Source: Spinacia oleracea
Lineage: Eukaryota > Streptophyta > Magnoliopsida > Caryophyllales > Amaranthaceae
Direction of reading: 5' to 3'
Assembly: GCF_020520425.1 (NCBI RefSeq)
Contig: NC_079492.1
Span: forward strand, 141,612,361 to 141,676,360
Length of the DNA stretch: 64,000 nucleotides
A model generated the notes under the pieces. The model searched no databases, was not told the DNA's origin, and worked only from the letters and a program-made list of their open reading frames with translations. Shown here piece by piece: positions 46,284-57,729 of this stretch (position 1 is its first letter; the number at the start of each line of letters is the position of its first letter). The position numbers and the translations under genes are program-made.

Positions 46284-46870
46284 TGCTAGGATATTTATTT
46301 AGGATAATATTTTTCTTTTTTTTTGGTTTTACTACGAAGAGTTTCCCCACTGCCTTCGGCGAGTGGATTAATTTCCCGTGGGAGTTTGCATGGGTACTTC
46401 GGTGGGCGACATCCCTCCCAGTTGAGATTTTTTCCATACCCAAGGCTCGAACCCGAGACCTTGGTTAAGGAGCAAGAGACCCTTAACCACTCATGCCAAC
46501 CTCGATTGCTAGGATAATATATTATGTTAGTCGTGTTCCTATTTTACCCGATGTAATTTAGGTATAGATTTGTTAGTATGTTGGTTTCTCCTCTATTGTA
46601 ACATTTTAGTAATATTGTGTTTCATAATAATAGGACTAGGCTAAGAAGTTGGGGTATATAAATAGAGATTTGTACGCCATTATGATTTACATGGTTGAGA
46701 TTCTAAGCTTGAATATAGTCTGAAAAAAATCACCCATAAGGTTGATTGATTGTATTGTTAATAACGATTTTGATTAATAATACAAGTTAAGACTTAAGTA
46801 TACCACGTTATTTATAATTTTATATTGTGTGTGGTTTGTCTAAAGGGTTATATCGTACCATTCCTTTCCT
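46284..46870 (+). repeat. Possible solo LTR or LTR fragment
   Basis: Around the SINE at 46311-46509, sequence of the form TGCTAGGATATTTATTTAGG continues after it with ATTATGTTAGTCGTGTTCC, then GTATATAAATAGAGATTTGT (TATA box at 46655-46664) and a downstream AT-rich part with TGATTGATTGTATTG. Such a layout resembles U3-R-U5 of a plant LTR. I could not define a CA end or a target duplication. Confidence 0.3.
46311..46509 (-). mobile_element. tRNA-derived SINE with poly(A) tail
   Basis: On the minus strand the element starts CAATCGAGGTTGGCATGAGT, has an A box (TGGCATGAGTGG) and a B box (GGTTCGAGCC), a body with GGTATGGAAAAAATCTCAAC and GTGGGGAAACTC, and ends in an A-run (T-run at about 46311-46325 on the plus strand). 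It is flanked by the 11-bp duplication TAGGATAATAT (46300-46310, 46510-46520). About 200 bp, a usual length. Confidence 0.88.
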
Positions 46871-46926
46871 TACATGTGTAAATCCTGTTAGAAGCACTTT
46901 GGAAAGCGAAAACAGCGCCATGTATA

Positions 46927-48955
46927 GCAGCACCCCAAATTTTTGGCTGCATAGGTATGCATGCAACTCTGCATGCATATGAGCTATAATTGCTCTTTTA
47001 GCAGCTTCAACCTTCCTTTTTAGTGCATTATTCTGATTTTTTTTTTTTTTTTGTTTCTAACTTCTTTTAACTTTTTAAATTTTAATTTTTTTTTAATTTT
47101 TTTATCACGCTTGTTTTCCATAAAAAATATATCATTATTTGAGTAAGCGGCAATTCAAGCACACATAAAGAATACACAAATGGACATTTAAAGTAATTTA
47201 ATACACATTCATGTTCAGAAATTGAACATGTCATTTACTTTCTATCTACTTCCTCTACGTTAGATGTTGCTGCCTCTTTTCTCTTCCTATATATGCTTCT
47301 AATTTTTCTGTTTCTTTCCTTTCGGCTTCCACTTTTTTCGCTACAACGGTCTCTTTTCTCTTTGCATATTCTTTTTTTGTTGCTTATGCCTTCAATTCTT
47401 CTTCAATTCTTGCAGCCTCTCTTAATATCATATCTTCGATTTCTAAATCAGCTTTTATCTTTTGTTGCCGCATTCTTATTAACCTTTTCCTTCCTGCAGG
47501 AAATCACAATGTTTTTAGTTGAACATTATTTTGTATAAGTTGAACATAAAGACTTGAGAAACTGAACATCACACAAAAGTGTTCTTATTTATGAATATAT
47601 CATAGTTGTATAAGTTGAATTGAGTTGAACATGATTATTTATAAGTTGAACATGAGACTTGAGAAATTGAACATCAAACAAAAGTGTTCTTATTTGTGAA
47701 CATCATCTTTTATAAATTGAACATCATCTTTTATAACTTGAACATCATCTTTTATAACTTGAACATCATCTTTTATAAGTTGAACATTGTGAATTATAAA
47801 CTGAACATGACAATATTTAGGCAGCGCCACTTTTGATCTTTTAGTAAAGAATAATAGCCGTCTGTTTAATACTATTGTTGCTTGTCTTTTAGTTGAACAT
47901 GATTCTGTATAAGTTGAACATAAGACTTGAGAAACTGAACATCACACAAAGTGTTGAAGATATCATAGTTTTATAGGCTAAATTTAGTTGTACATAATTC
48001 TTTATAAGTTGAACATGAAACTTGAGAAACTGAACGTCACACAAAATTATTGAACATATATTGGTTTTATAAGTTAAATTTAATTGAACATGATTTTGGA
48101 TAAATTGAACATTAGACTTGATAAAATGAACATCACACAAAAGTATCGAATCAATTGCATAAAAAATCTCACCACACTCATAGTATTAGTTCTCGGCTCG
48201 ATATAAACTACGCACTAAACTTATGAATCTACTCCATAATTTCAAACTCATTCACAAAAATTAACCTCTAAAAAAAATCCTAAAACATGTAAACTATAAA
48301 TTAAAAATAGTAGTAGTTACTAATAACATTGTTACCAAATCTAATCATGCAATTACTTTAATCGTGGCTAGATTTCCAGCAGCATGATCAATATTCAAAG
48401 CATTTTACCTACTCATGTCTAGATCCAGAAAATCATTTCTATATATTGAATTAGAAAACACTCACAACAAGTCTTATCACGAGTCCGATTATGAGTTTGA
48501 ACATCAATCATATTCGTATGCTTCGTCTTCTGTATGATCTTGTCAATCACATATGTAAAAAACAGACGTACGCAGACATAATTTGAATCAAAACAGATGC
48601 CCTAACCGGAACGGAGGAGATCGAAACTCCGGCGAAAGCATCGTCATCCTAGATTTTAGCAAAACTCAAAGAAATTGCAATTAATTGCAGTTTCGGAGAA
48701 GGAAAGAAGAGAGAAAGAGATAGATTACGGATGAGGAGGAGGTCAGCTGCCAGTGGAGGTGGTGATTGGCGCCGCCGGTTATTCGCCATGGCGCAAAATA
48801 TGGAGAGAGAAAATGGGGTTTGATGAGAGAGAAAAATGATGAGAGGTTGTAAGAGAGAGAAAAATAGGTATATTATATATAATAGGTGTCGTTTTAGCTC
48901 ATATGCACCTATCTTTAGGTGCATAGGTATGCAGCCATAAATTATTAATAGCTGC
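46927..48955. mobile_element. Inverted-repeat element with gene scraps and tandem repeats
   Basis: The arms are about 60 bp: TTGGCTGCATAGGTATGCA with TGCATATGAGCT at the left, mirrored by AGCTCATATGCACC and TGCATAGGTATGCAGCCA at the right. No target duplication was found. Inside, on the minus strand, a 29-codon frame at about 47473-47385 reads MRQQKIKADLEIEDMILREA and so on (Glu/Lys-rich, coiled-coil-like), and a 46-codon frame from 48789 begins MANNRRRQSPPPLAADLLL. Both look like pieces of genes. Between them are GTTGAACAT-type repeats. A Pack-MULE-like element is the likeliest class. Confidence 0.5.
47520..48130. repeat. Degenerate TTGAACAT repeats with a 21-bp array
   Basis: The word TTGAACAT recurs many times with ATAAGTTGAACAT and GACTTGAGAAACTGAACATC phrases. 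At 47699-47786 a tight 21-bp unit, AACATCATCTTTTATAACTTG, is repeated four times (starts 47699, 47720, 47741, 47762). Confidence 0.75.
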
Positions 48956-49276
48956 ACAACCTCTCGTGCAACTATCCCCAACGGCCCAAACCATCAACAC
49001 TACCTTTGTTTTAATCTTCACCATCATTATAAACTGACAATAACTTTTACAGTGTTTCCTCCTCTCCTCTTAAGATAACGATATTACTCTTTTTCTTTTT
49101 TTTGGTTTTATTTCCTAATTTAAAAATTTGGACCATCTCACTATCATCACTTCCAAATCGTACTTAAGCAGAATTGGAGAGAGAAAAATCGAAAATACCA
49201 TTAAACAAATCTACCGTTTCCGTCACTACCTCTTCAACTTATTTATTACTCTGTAGTCTGTACTCAACCAATAACA

Positions 49277-50970
49277 ATGGCTCCTCCTTCTTCTTCCTCT
49301 GTCAGCCCTTCTCTTCCTCCTCGCTCACACCTCTTCACTCCTGTAATCTTCTTTCTATTTCTTTTTTTTCTTCTGTATTTCCTTTTGATTTTACATTTCG
49401 GGGACGATCATATGGGATAAACTCTTTGTTCATGCGCACGACCCCGTTTTGTTGGGGTTATTGCCTTTTGCATTGTTGTTTGTTTTGAATTTAAAATTTG
49501 ATTAGTTGTTTTGGATTGAATTTGCAGATACAGGAAGGGAATGAGAGTGAAGAAACTGACGAGCGGCACCGTTTTGGATCAGTTACAACACCGACCAACA
49601 GTACAATTGGGTCAATCGCCACCTCATCCGCCGGTACTGACACCATCTACCACCACCACGCTACCCCACTTCACGAGCCCGGGAAAAAGCCCAGCGGAAA
49701 ACACCGTAGACCGCCGGTTAAATACTCCGACGACCGTGTTGTCTCTTGCAATAACTGCCGTCCCACCACCCGTGAGAAAACCTCTGTTGTCGTCGTTCCC
49801 GTCGACAACCACCTCAATAAACACCACTCTTTCTCCTCCGCAACCCCCAGCCCCAACGGGTTGTTCAAGTCTCTCATCGCGGGACTCTCCCGGCGGAGCC
49901 CGAAACCATGCCCGTCTCCGGCACCGGAATCTTCGTCGGCGGCGGAGAGGGAGGAGCACTGGAGGATCGCGGTGACGGAGCTTTCTCACAAGCTAGTACA
50001 GGCTACCAGAAGACGAGACGAAGCGATTCTAGAAGCTTCTAAGCTCAAATACTCCATGGCTGAACTCGAGAAGAAGCTTAACCGTTTGGAAATTTACTGT
50101 CATAATCTAAAATCCGGGCTTGAGATTTGCAACCAAGCACAAACCCAGACCCTAACCCTAACACAAAGCCCAAGCCCAAGCCCGTGTCGGTTCTCCAGCC
50201 CAGGTTCCTCTTGGAACTTCCCCAACAACCATAACAACCGTGATCTCATCATCAAGAAATTCCTCGTCGCGGTTTCCGATTCCCGATCTTCGATCCGTTT
50301 CCTCAGCAAATCTCTCTCCTCTCAGCTGAAATTAATGGGGATTAAGGTGTTCGAAAGGCTATCTACAATCTTACGATCCTACGATTTTAAGTTGTCGTCT
50401 ACATCGTCCTCAAACTCCAATGCCAACCAATACAAGAGTCTCCAATTCTACCTCGAGGCACTGTTGAGCGCCGCTTTCTTCGAGGATTTCGAATGTTCCG
50501 GGTTCTCAAAGAGCTCCACGGATCAAATCCTGAACCCGATTGACCGATCCGAAGCGAACTACTCGGCGTACAACACGTTGAAGGATTTATCATGGGAGGA
50601 AGTTTTAAACAAAGGAACCAAGCATTTCAGTGAGGAATTCAGCAGGTTTTGTGACAGAAAAATGAGTGAAATAGTAAGCATGTTGGGATGGAACAGGGCT
50701 TGGCCGGAGCCACTACTACAGGCGTTTTTCGGGGCGTCGAAGAGTGTTTGGTTGGTCCATTTATTAGCAAACGCGATCCACCCGACGTTAACGATATTCC
50801 GGATCGATAAAGGGGCTCGATTCGACCCGGTGTACATGGAGGATATGGGTGGAGATAAGGCCAAGAAATTAATTCCCACAATGGTAAAGATAATGGTAAC
50901 ACCTGGATTCTATGTTTATGATAATGTGGTCAAATGCAAGGTGATTAGCAGGTATTATAATAGTAATTAG
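49277..50970 (+). CDS. IRK-interacting protein (IRKI/GIL1-like, DUF641 family), two exons
   Basis: Exon 1 (49277-49342) encodes 22 residues, M-A-P-P-S-S-S-S through RSHLFTP; a 185-bp intron (GTAATC to TTTGCAG) follows; exon 2 (49528-50970) starts IQEGNESEETDE and ends with TAG, giving 502 residues. FTPIQEG across the junction matches this family. Residues about 164-225 form a coiled coil (EEHWRIAVTELSHKLVQATR through YCHNLKSGLE). The C-terminal half holds the plant-specific globular region: FLVAVSDSRSSIRFLSKSLS, FYLEALLSAAFFEDFE, and near the end F-D-P-V-Y-M-E-D and VTPGFYVYDNVVKCKV. Known relatives bind a leucine-rich-repeat receptor kinase (IRK) or act in gravitropism and light signalling (GIL1); the exact role here is inferred. 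An upstream-open frame into the intron exists but lacks the family N-terminus. Confidence 0.88.
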
Positions 50971-51750
50971 TGGTAGTGGTATGTGATTATAGGACAATTG
51001 GCTTAATTATCTATGTAATACCCAAAAAAAAAAAAGTAAAAAAAGGTAGAATAATAAAGTTTGGTTTTGTTGGTACGTTGGTATTTTTATTTGAATATTT
51101 GGTTAAGTATATTCTAATTGACCATGGGTTGAAATTAAAAAGGTAAGTCAAAAAGGATATTGTGTTGAGTATTTATTTTTGAAGTTTAGCTTTTGGGTTT
51201 TAGTGGGGAGTCAAAGTAAGAATTTGGCGTCATTTTATTGAAGAAAAATGGAAGTGAAAATAGTGAATAGTCCTTTTCAATATTTCTCCCCTTTCTATGG
51301 TGAAGAGGACTGTTCATATACGAAAGTAATTTTGATGGATCCTTTTTGAAAGAATTTTTGGTTTCACCATTTTGGTTTATGATTCTCCTGTTTATTTGAA
51401 AGTTTCTTGTGTCATTTTGTATGGAATGGGCTTCCCACTTTTGATAAAAGAGTTGCAAAAAAAAGTTTGATCTTTTTTTGGATAGATGTTACGTATTTAT
51501 AACATTCTTCCCCCCCAACATAGAAAAAGTAGGTTTGAAATGTGAATTACTCCATATAATTGTAATTTCAACATAGAAAAAACAATGATTTGAAAATGGA
51601 ATTGTGACTCTTTATCAAATACGGCCGGAAATGATAAGTGTATCTCCTAATAAAATACGGAAGAAATAGTTGTTAATTTTTTGGTGTATCGTTTATTAAT
51701 TGGATAATTGGATGCACGAGTATGGTACTATGGTGCAAGATGCAAGAACT
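50971..51750. other. 3' flank of the IRKI-like gene
   Basis: Contains A-rich runs and, at 51042-51060, AATAATAAAG as a possible poly(A) signal. No further gene. The 90-codon minus-strand frame at 51186-51458 has no recognisable domain. Confidence 0.4.
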
Positions 51751-51754
51751 TTTT

Positions 51755-52035
51755 TTGCTGTTATGTTACAAAAACATAACAGCAAAAAAATTCAATGAAA
51801 TGGTACATGTTTTAATCGAAATGGTACTTTGTTTTTAATGAAATAGTACTATTTTTAACGAAATGGTACATGTTTTTATCGAAATGATACTTTGTTTTTA
51901 ATGAAATAGTACTATTTTTAACGAAATGGTACATGTTTTTATCGAAATGATACTCTTTTTTTAATGAATGATACTTTTTTAAAAAAAAAATGGTGCATGT
52001 TTGACGCTGTGATGTGTTTGCTCACACATAACAGT
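51755..52035. repeat. 63-bp tandem repeats between short inverted ends
   Basis: Units start at 51797, 51860 and 51923: GAAATGGTACATGTTTTTAT, CGAAATGATACTTTG and AATGAAATAGTACTATTTTT. Left of the array TTTTTTGCTGTTATGTT is followed by its mirror AACATAACAGCAAAAAA, a hairpin at 51750-51789; at the right end ACATAACAG recurs (about 52025-52033). Confidence 0.7.
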
Positions 52036-52507
52036 ATACCGCCTTTCCGCCCTCATATTTTGATATCATTTCTTTTGAGGTATGCAATTAAATTTAAATC
52101 TCACTTACCTTTTTGGTCCTCTTGTTAAATCTCACTTAAGGGTCATAGAAGCGATTTGAATTAAACACAAAAAATGGTACTACCACACTGAAGACACCCA
52201 CCTATCTTTGATGGTTGGCAACTTGGCATTGAATAACCATATTTTGTTTCTCCCTCTGCAATCCACATCATACCAATTAGGTTTGTCCTTGGAGCATTTA
52301 ATATGTTTCACAGTAAATTAAAATAAAAATCAAGTCGTGCAAGAATAAGTTGAAAGTTTAATACTATCATCAACACCATTGTAACCCTTGTTTAGTTGTT
52401 TACCTTCTTGCAAGTGTTCACCAAAAATAGGTTCTTTCCATATCTATGAGAGCACATATTTTTTTTAAATGATTTCGTAACTTGTGACTTTTAAGCTGTG
52501 TCATAAT

Positions 52508-53554
52508 TAGGGGTGTTAACGAGCCGAGCCGAGACCGAACTTAGGCAAGCTCGGCTCGAGCTCGAAACTTCTAACCTTAGGCTCGACTCGAGCTCGAAGC
52601 TCGACGAGCCTTGAAAACTGAGCTCGAGCTCGGGCTCGAACCTAGGCTCGGTTCGGCTCGAGCTCGGGCTCGAAACCAAGCTCGATTCGGCTCGTGCTTT
52701 GTTCAAGCATAGGAATAACTGTAGCCCAATTCAAAATAAGCTAAGCCCAAAATAGACACAAAATATTAGACTTTATAGGGCCCAATAAATGGTATTATTT
52801 GATGCCATATCCAAACAGCCTAATAGTCATTTAGTTTTATAAGTGATTCTAGTTGGCTACTTATTTGCTTTTGCCGATATGGGACAATGAAACTTTGTCA
52901 GTAATAAAGTCTCAACTACTGCCATTAACAAATGTGATTCTCTATTTTAAATTGTCCTCCAAAAGTGTAATGCAACGTGCACAATTGTTTGAGATTTGGT
53001 TGAATGCCATATTGCCAACAAATAAATCCCATGTTCATTCCTTCTATAGTTCTATAATAGGCCTTAGACCAGTCATGGCAGCTCCAATGGTCGTTCCCCT
53101 GAAGGAATTTTCAGCAATTGGTGTATCAAGAACTCTTAGATCCTCATATTTGGGGGCCAGTCCTTTAGTCACTTTACATTCGCACCCCTTTCCATTTCCT
53201 CATCAAGACCTTGACGAAATGCTTCAAAGAGAAACACCTCAGCTTGACAAACCAAATGGCCCATATAAAGTATGATTATTGCAATATGAGTTTAATTTAT
53301 ATGCATCTCATTCTTTCATTCTTTTGCAATAACCAATGTGGGATAGTCTTAAGTAGTAAAAATTACAGTATTATTAAAGCTCGAGCTTGCTCACGAGCTT
53401 TCGAGCCGAGCTTAGGATAGCTCAGGCTTGGCTTGTTAAGATCTCGAGCCGAACCCGAGCTCGAGTCGAGCCCGCCCGAGCCGAACTTTGACCGAGCTTT
53501 AGCGAGCCGAGTATCGAATAGTTCACGAGCAGGCTCGGCTCATTAACACCCCTA
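52508..53554. mobile_element. hAT element with an internal non-transposase frame
   Basis: Ends TAGGGGTGTTAACGAGCC and GGCTCATTAACACCCCTA are inverted; both flanks are GTCATAAT (52500-52507, 53555-53562), a perfect 8-bp target duplication. Subterminal 170-250 bp at both sides are dense in GGCTCGAGCTCGA words. The central 600 bp differ in composition and hold the frame at 52853-53275. Confidence 0.88.
52853..53275 (+). CDS. Unidentified 140-codon frame inside the hAT element
   Basis: The frame begins [20 protein letters not shown] and ends with [22 protein letters not shown] do not recognise it: it does not look like hAT transposase (no BED finger, no dimerisation region). Middle part [20 protein letters not shown] and [20 protein letters not shown] appear protein-like rather than repeat translation. 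It may be captured host coding sequence or a chance frame. Expression is unknown. Confidence 0.3.
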   Translation: MATYLLLPIWDNETLSVIKSQLLPLTNVILYFKLSSKSVMQRAQLFEIWLNAILPTNKSHVHSFYSSIIGLRPVMAAPMVVPLKEFSAIGVSRTLRSSYLGASPLVTLHSHPFPFPHQDLDEMLQRETPQLDKPNGPYKV

Positions 53555-53562
53555 GTCATAAT

Positions 53563-54125
53563 GGTAACATGACATGTTTATGTGTCATGATTTAAATTGG
53601 AAACTAAAATATTTAACTTATATAACCTATTATACATGTTACAAAAAATGTAGGAAAATCTTAATATACTAATTTACAAATTGAATAATGTAATTTTTTT
53701 CCAAAAAATATTTATGATTATAAGAAATACGGAGTATCTGTTTACTTCTTTGTATCGATTACCTTATTTACATATTTTTATAGTAAAAATGTTTTGATGG
53801 CGCATGATCTACATGACGCCCATATGTAACATTTAGAATCCGACACATGAGATTGCGACAACTAAATATTGTCGCAACGTGCGACCTTATCATCACCCCA
53901 CATTTTTATCTGACTGAGTTATTACTTTGAACTAGCGAACGGGCAGTTGTATAGTGGTTGTTCAGATGTCTTTTGAAGTTTGAATTAGTGAGTACTTGTG
54001 ATTTTTGGTATACATAATATATGAATTAAATAGAGGTGTAATTTGAAGGTTGGAAAAATATAAAAATTATATGTTGAATAAATATTGGATGTTAAAGGGG
54101 TGGAGTGGAAGAGACTAATGAGTAT
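53563..54125. other. AT-rich intergenic stretch
   Basis: Between two hAT elements. No gene or repeat recognised. Confidence 0.4.
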
Positions 54126-54133
54126 ATTAGGCT

Positions 54134-54750
54134 CAGTGGCGGATGTACTATGCACACTGGGTAGACATTTGTCTACCCAGTTTTATAATTGAAAAATCAT
54201 TTTAATAGGCTGAATATTTTTCGTTAAAAAAACACACGATTTTGTACAACCTAGGAGTCGAACCCATGACCAATGGAGACTTTAACATAACTAGATTTCC
54301 CTGCAAACCACTCCAGCATCTTACCTATATGTTTATTTGTTGCAGAATAAATATATAAGGCTTGTTTTTATTTCGCCAAGTATTTAAAATTCCATCATTT
54401 TTTTTCTGGGGTGGCACGTGCTCCCCTTGCCTTTAGTTGGGTCCTCCATTACATACAACTACTTTATTGAATCTCATATTCTCATCTAATTTTTAATTTC
54501 TAATTTGTATTTTTTAAAATTTTTGTTGTTATTTGCTTATATAACACGGAGTACTCCGTACACATTTATTTTGTATCATCTTTAAAATATTATAATTTAT
54601 AAAATAACGGTGAATTGGTAAATTTTATGTAAACATTGTAATTAGTACTCCACAAATTGTCATTTTCATTGTATCTTTTTTAAAAAAAAATGTAGTTTTG
54701 ATTTATTTTAAAAATGTCTACCCTGTTTCAAAATCCTGGATACGCCACTG
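54134..54750. mobile_element. hAT element containing a tRNA-like segment
   Basis: 617 bp; ends CAGTGGCGGATGTAC and GGATACGCCACTG are inverted and flanked by the perfect 8-bp duplication ATTAGGCT (54126-54133, 54751-54758). GTCTACCCAG near the left is mirrored by GTCTACCCTG-type sequence at the right. At about 54250-54335, on the minus strand, TGCTGGAGTGG and GGTTCGACTCC resemble tRNA/SINE A and B boxes. No transposase. Confidence 0.82.
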
Positions 54751-54758
54751 ATTAGGCT

Positions 54759-55950
54759 ATTAATAACTTGATGTTGAATAAGAAAAATAGAGTGAAAGAG
54801 GCATTAGAAGTTGTAAATAATAGAAACAATAAAGAAAAATTGGAAAAAAAAAAAACAAAAAGGAGAGATGTCACATGGATTCTAATAATATATGGTGTTC
54901 CTTTTTAAATACTAGGTATAGATAGATATCATATACTCCTATTGTAGTGTTTATTATCACTCAATTTATACTAAACTCTATACATAACTTATACTAACTC
55001 TATACCTAACAAAGAAGTACTCCGTAACAAAAATAATACTGAGTATATCAACTTTTTCTCCCGGCCATTATACACTTTATCCAAAAGACGTTGAAGAAAT
55101 GAAGAAAGTATATATATGTATATCATCAATACCTGGTTATTACTAGTTTAATTTTCCTAATTCCACTCAGTATCAGTTCATCAGTTTTCCAAATTCCATT
55201 ATAATTGTTTAGTTAAAAACAAACAAAATTAATGAATAATAGTGGACTTCTTCCAAACGCCAAAACGACCTGTAATAGTCATGATGGTCAACGAATTGCC
55301 CCTTTGTAGAAGTAAATCCATTTAAATAGATTAACAAATAAAAAATAAAAAATAAAAACCCCATCTTGATTCTTGCAGTTGCATTTGGCAGATACCGCCA
55401 TATCCTAAGGAAGCCACCGCAATAACACCTGCTTTCAGAGAATCAGAGACACACACTTCTATTATGGTATTGAAGAAGAATCTAAATTGTTTAATAATTA
55501 ATGGGTCCATCTCCATCCACTTCAAATTTGCTGGATTATCATCTTTGGTCAAACCTTTTGTCATTTGCACATTTACAAAACAACAATTTCTTTACTAGAA
55601 AAAAAGGTCAAACTACATTATGATGATGCAACTATTGGATTCACGTGTATGTATATGATTCAAAAGCCCAGTTTCTTTTAGTTGCGCCTTGTGCGGAGAA
55701 ATCATGTCCAACATTATATGAGAATGGCCCATCATGGCCCATCAATGATAATACTATACAAGGAAGACAAAAGGTTGAGACTTGAGATGATGAATTTAAC
55801 CTCCTAGATGCATTTTGTACTTCTATTCACATTCGCCTCATAACGCCCGATTTTTTTTTTTTAACTTAACTGAAGTGATTTAAATTTATTGAACCTAATC
55901 AAACTTTATTGATCTGATAGAACATGATTGTAACTTATTGAACCTTAAAC
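54759..55950. other. Intergenic stretch
   Basis: No gene that I can support. A 79-codon minus-strand frame at 55331-55570 (VSDSLKAGVIAVASLGYGG) is somewhat protein-like, but no family is recognised and there is no neighbouring exon I can join. Confidence 0.4.
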
Positions 55951-56031
55951 GTCTGATTTCAAATTAGTAAACTTGTAAGACCTGGTGGAGGACTTGACAT
56001 TCCATATTTTCTTGACAAATTTTAGAATCAC

Positions 56032-57180
56032 TGTTTTGTAGTGTTGTATTCTAAGTGTTTTCAAGGCTAATATGAAGAACAAGAAAGTAGGAATTAAGAA
56101 ACTTATTGTGACGTGGTAACCAAACCACTGCCTTGAAAACGAGATTCGGTGCAACCGGGGTGCACAATTGTATGCATCGATTCTTTCCCTAAGGTTTACC
56201 CAACTCTCTGCGCACAATGACACTCGTGGGTATGAGATGGAGTTACTAGAACTTATACCCAAAATAGAGGAAGAAAAGGAGAAGATAAGAGAGAGATTTT
56301 TCTATAGACAACACAAGAAATGAAGCATGTATTTATAGGATTAGTGCAGGAGATAAAACAACCCAAGGAAATCAAAGGACTCAAAGGAATCCAATTATCT
56401 TAATATTGAAAATCTATACCTAGTATTTAAAAAGGAAAACCACATTTGATTAGATGACATGTGTCAACACGTTTGATTAGATGACACGTGTCATCCATTA
56501 TTTCCTCCATCAATTTGGTATTTTATTTAATTTTTTCTTTGTTGTTTGATATATTATACAACTCCAATCGCCGCTGTCACTCCATCTTCCTCATACAACA
56601 CCAATTCACCAATCTATTCATTCAACATTTTCCACTCCATCTTCCCGATTAACACTAGAATATTAATACAATATTTAATTTATGTATTCTTTCAACTTTC
56701 AAAATTTACCTCTATTTAAATCATTTATTATCTTTAAAATCACAAGCTCAATAAAATTAGAACTTAAAAAAATAGACTAAATAACCACTATACAACCGCC
56801 CGTTCTTTGAACGGGCTCAAAATCTAGTTATTTATTAACATCTGTGCGTGGCACGGGATCTAACCTAGTTAATCTTTGATAATGAAGAGTTAAAACCCCT
56901 TAATCAATAGAAAGTTAAACACACTTAACTCACACCATAATCAGAAAGGTTAATAGCCTTAAAACATACTTAATAAGACTGTTACAATAGGAATCACGAG
57001 GATCAAAATCCAACGTCCAAAAGACGTCTTTTGGCATCCGCCTGATGGTCCGTCCGATGGGCGACCACCGCCCGGTCAGGCGAATTACTCGCCTATTTTC
57101 ACATTGTATGCGCGCCCGATCGGGAGCCATCCGCCCGATGACCATCGAGCGGACTTCTTTTTCAAGTTTTAATTCCAACA
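56032..57180 (-). repeat. Copia-type 3' LTR, interrupted by a Helitron
   Basis: Right edge: CCAACA at 57175-57180 followed by a purine-rich tract on the minus strand (AGTGGGGGAT), the PPT. As read by the element the LTR begins TGTTGGAATTAAAACTTG. TATA box CCTATAAATACATGC on the minus strand at about 56328-56342. Left edge tentatively at TGTTTTGTAGTG (56032), giving ends TGTT...AACA. The right part has repeated CGCCCGATG words. The Helitron at 56413-56827 is inside it. No flanking 5-bp duplication could be assigned. Confidence 0.55.
56413..56827 (+). mobile_element. Helitron (non-autonomous)
   Basis: Starts TCTATACCTAGTATTTAAAA after an A and ends with a hairpin GCCCGTT-CTTT-GAACGGGC, seven bases, then CTAG before a T. 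TC start, 3' hairpin plus CTAG and insertion between A and T are the Helitron hallmarks. A second classic end, TGTGCGTGGCACGGGATC then TAACCTAG before T, lies 41 bp further (56868), so the true end could be either. 415 or 456 bp; no Rep/helicase. Confidence 0.75.
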
Positions 57181-57665
57181 ATCCCCCACTAAAGATAGAA
57201 AAAGAAACGATGAAAAGAAGATGATTTTTTGGGCATAAGAGGAGATCAATACATAACATCCGGTGTTACATTTAAGTAAATTGAAACCAAATGCTTAGTG
57301 AAGTGATCAACGACTTACAAGTCCAAGGGTGGACAAACCTTGAAACCCTTAAACTTTTGATTAAAGAGTGGACTAACCTTGAAACTCTAAGATATAAGTC
57401 AAGCCCCCTACACCACATACATCACTCCAAAGATCTAGTAAGCTCCGCAAAGTGAATGCGTTTTTAAGCCATACGTTTACCTTAGTTCTCATGGAAGCTC
57501 TAGGAAACCGCCCAAGTTTCCATAGAAGATGGCGATCTTCACAACCACGTAGGTGAATCCCTTGTGCTTCTCAATAGCACAAGACATATCTTAGAATTCA
57601 TTAAGAGTTTAAACAAACTCAACCTACATAAAATTACAGCGGTAGATTTCTCAAATAAAGTTGAA
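57181..57665 (-). mobile_element. Truncated internal region of the copia remnant
   Basis: From the PPT (57181-57195) rightwards the sequence has the copia post-pol character (minus strand, no frame), with phrases such as CTTGAAACCCTTAAACTT and TGGAAGCTCTAGGAAACCGC. It stops near 57665, where GTCTGATTTCAA begins. That 12-mer also occurs at 55951-55962, left of the LTR. Confidence 0.5.
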
Positions 57666-57729
57666 GTCTGATTTCAAGTTACAGTTGGGGCCCGTAAGGA
57701 GAATGTGGCAGTTTCTTCAGTTTAATTCA

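Noticed and set aside
46660..46870. A complete LTR retrotransposon near the SINE
   Set aside because: Only a TATA-containing LTR-like stretch is seen; no PBS, PPT, second LTR or target duplication was found, so it is listed only as a weak LTR fragment.
55331..55570. A 79-codon minus-strand frame with VASLGYGGICQMQLQ
   Set aside because: Somewhat protein-like, but no family, no splice partners and no second supporting feature.
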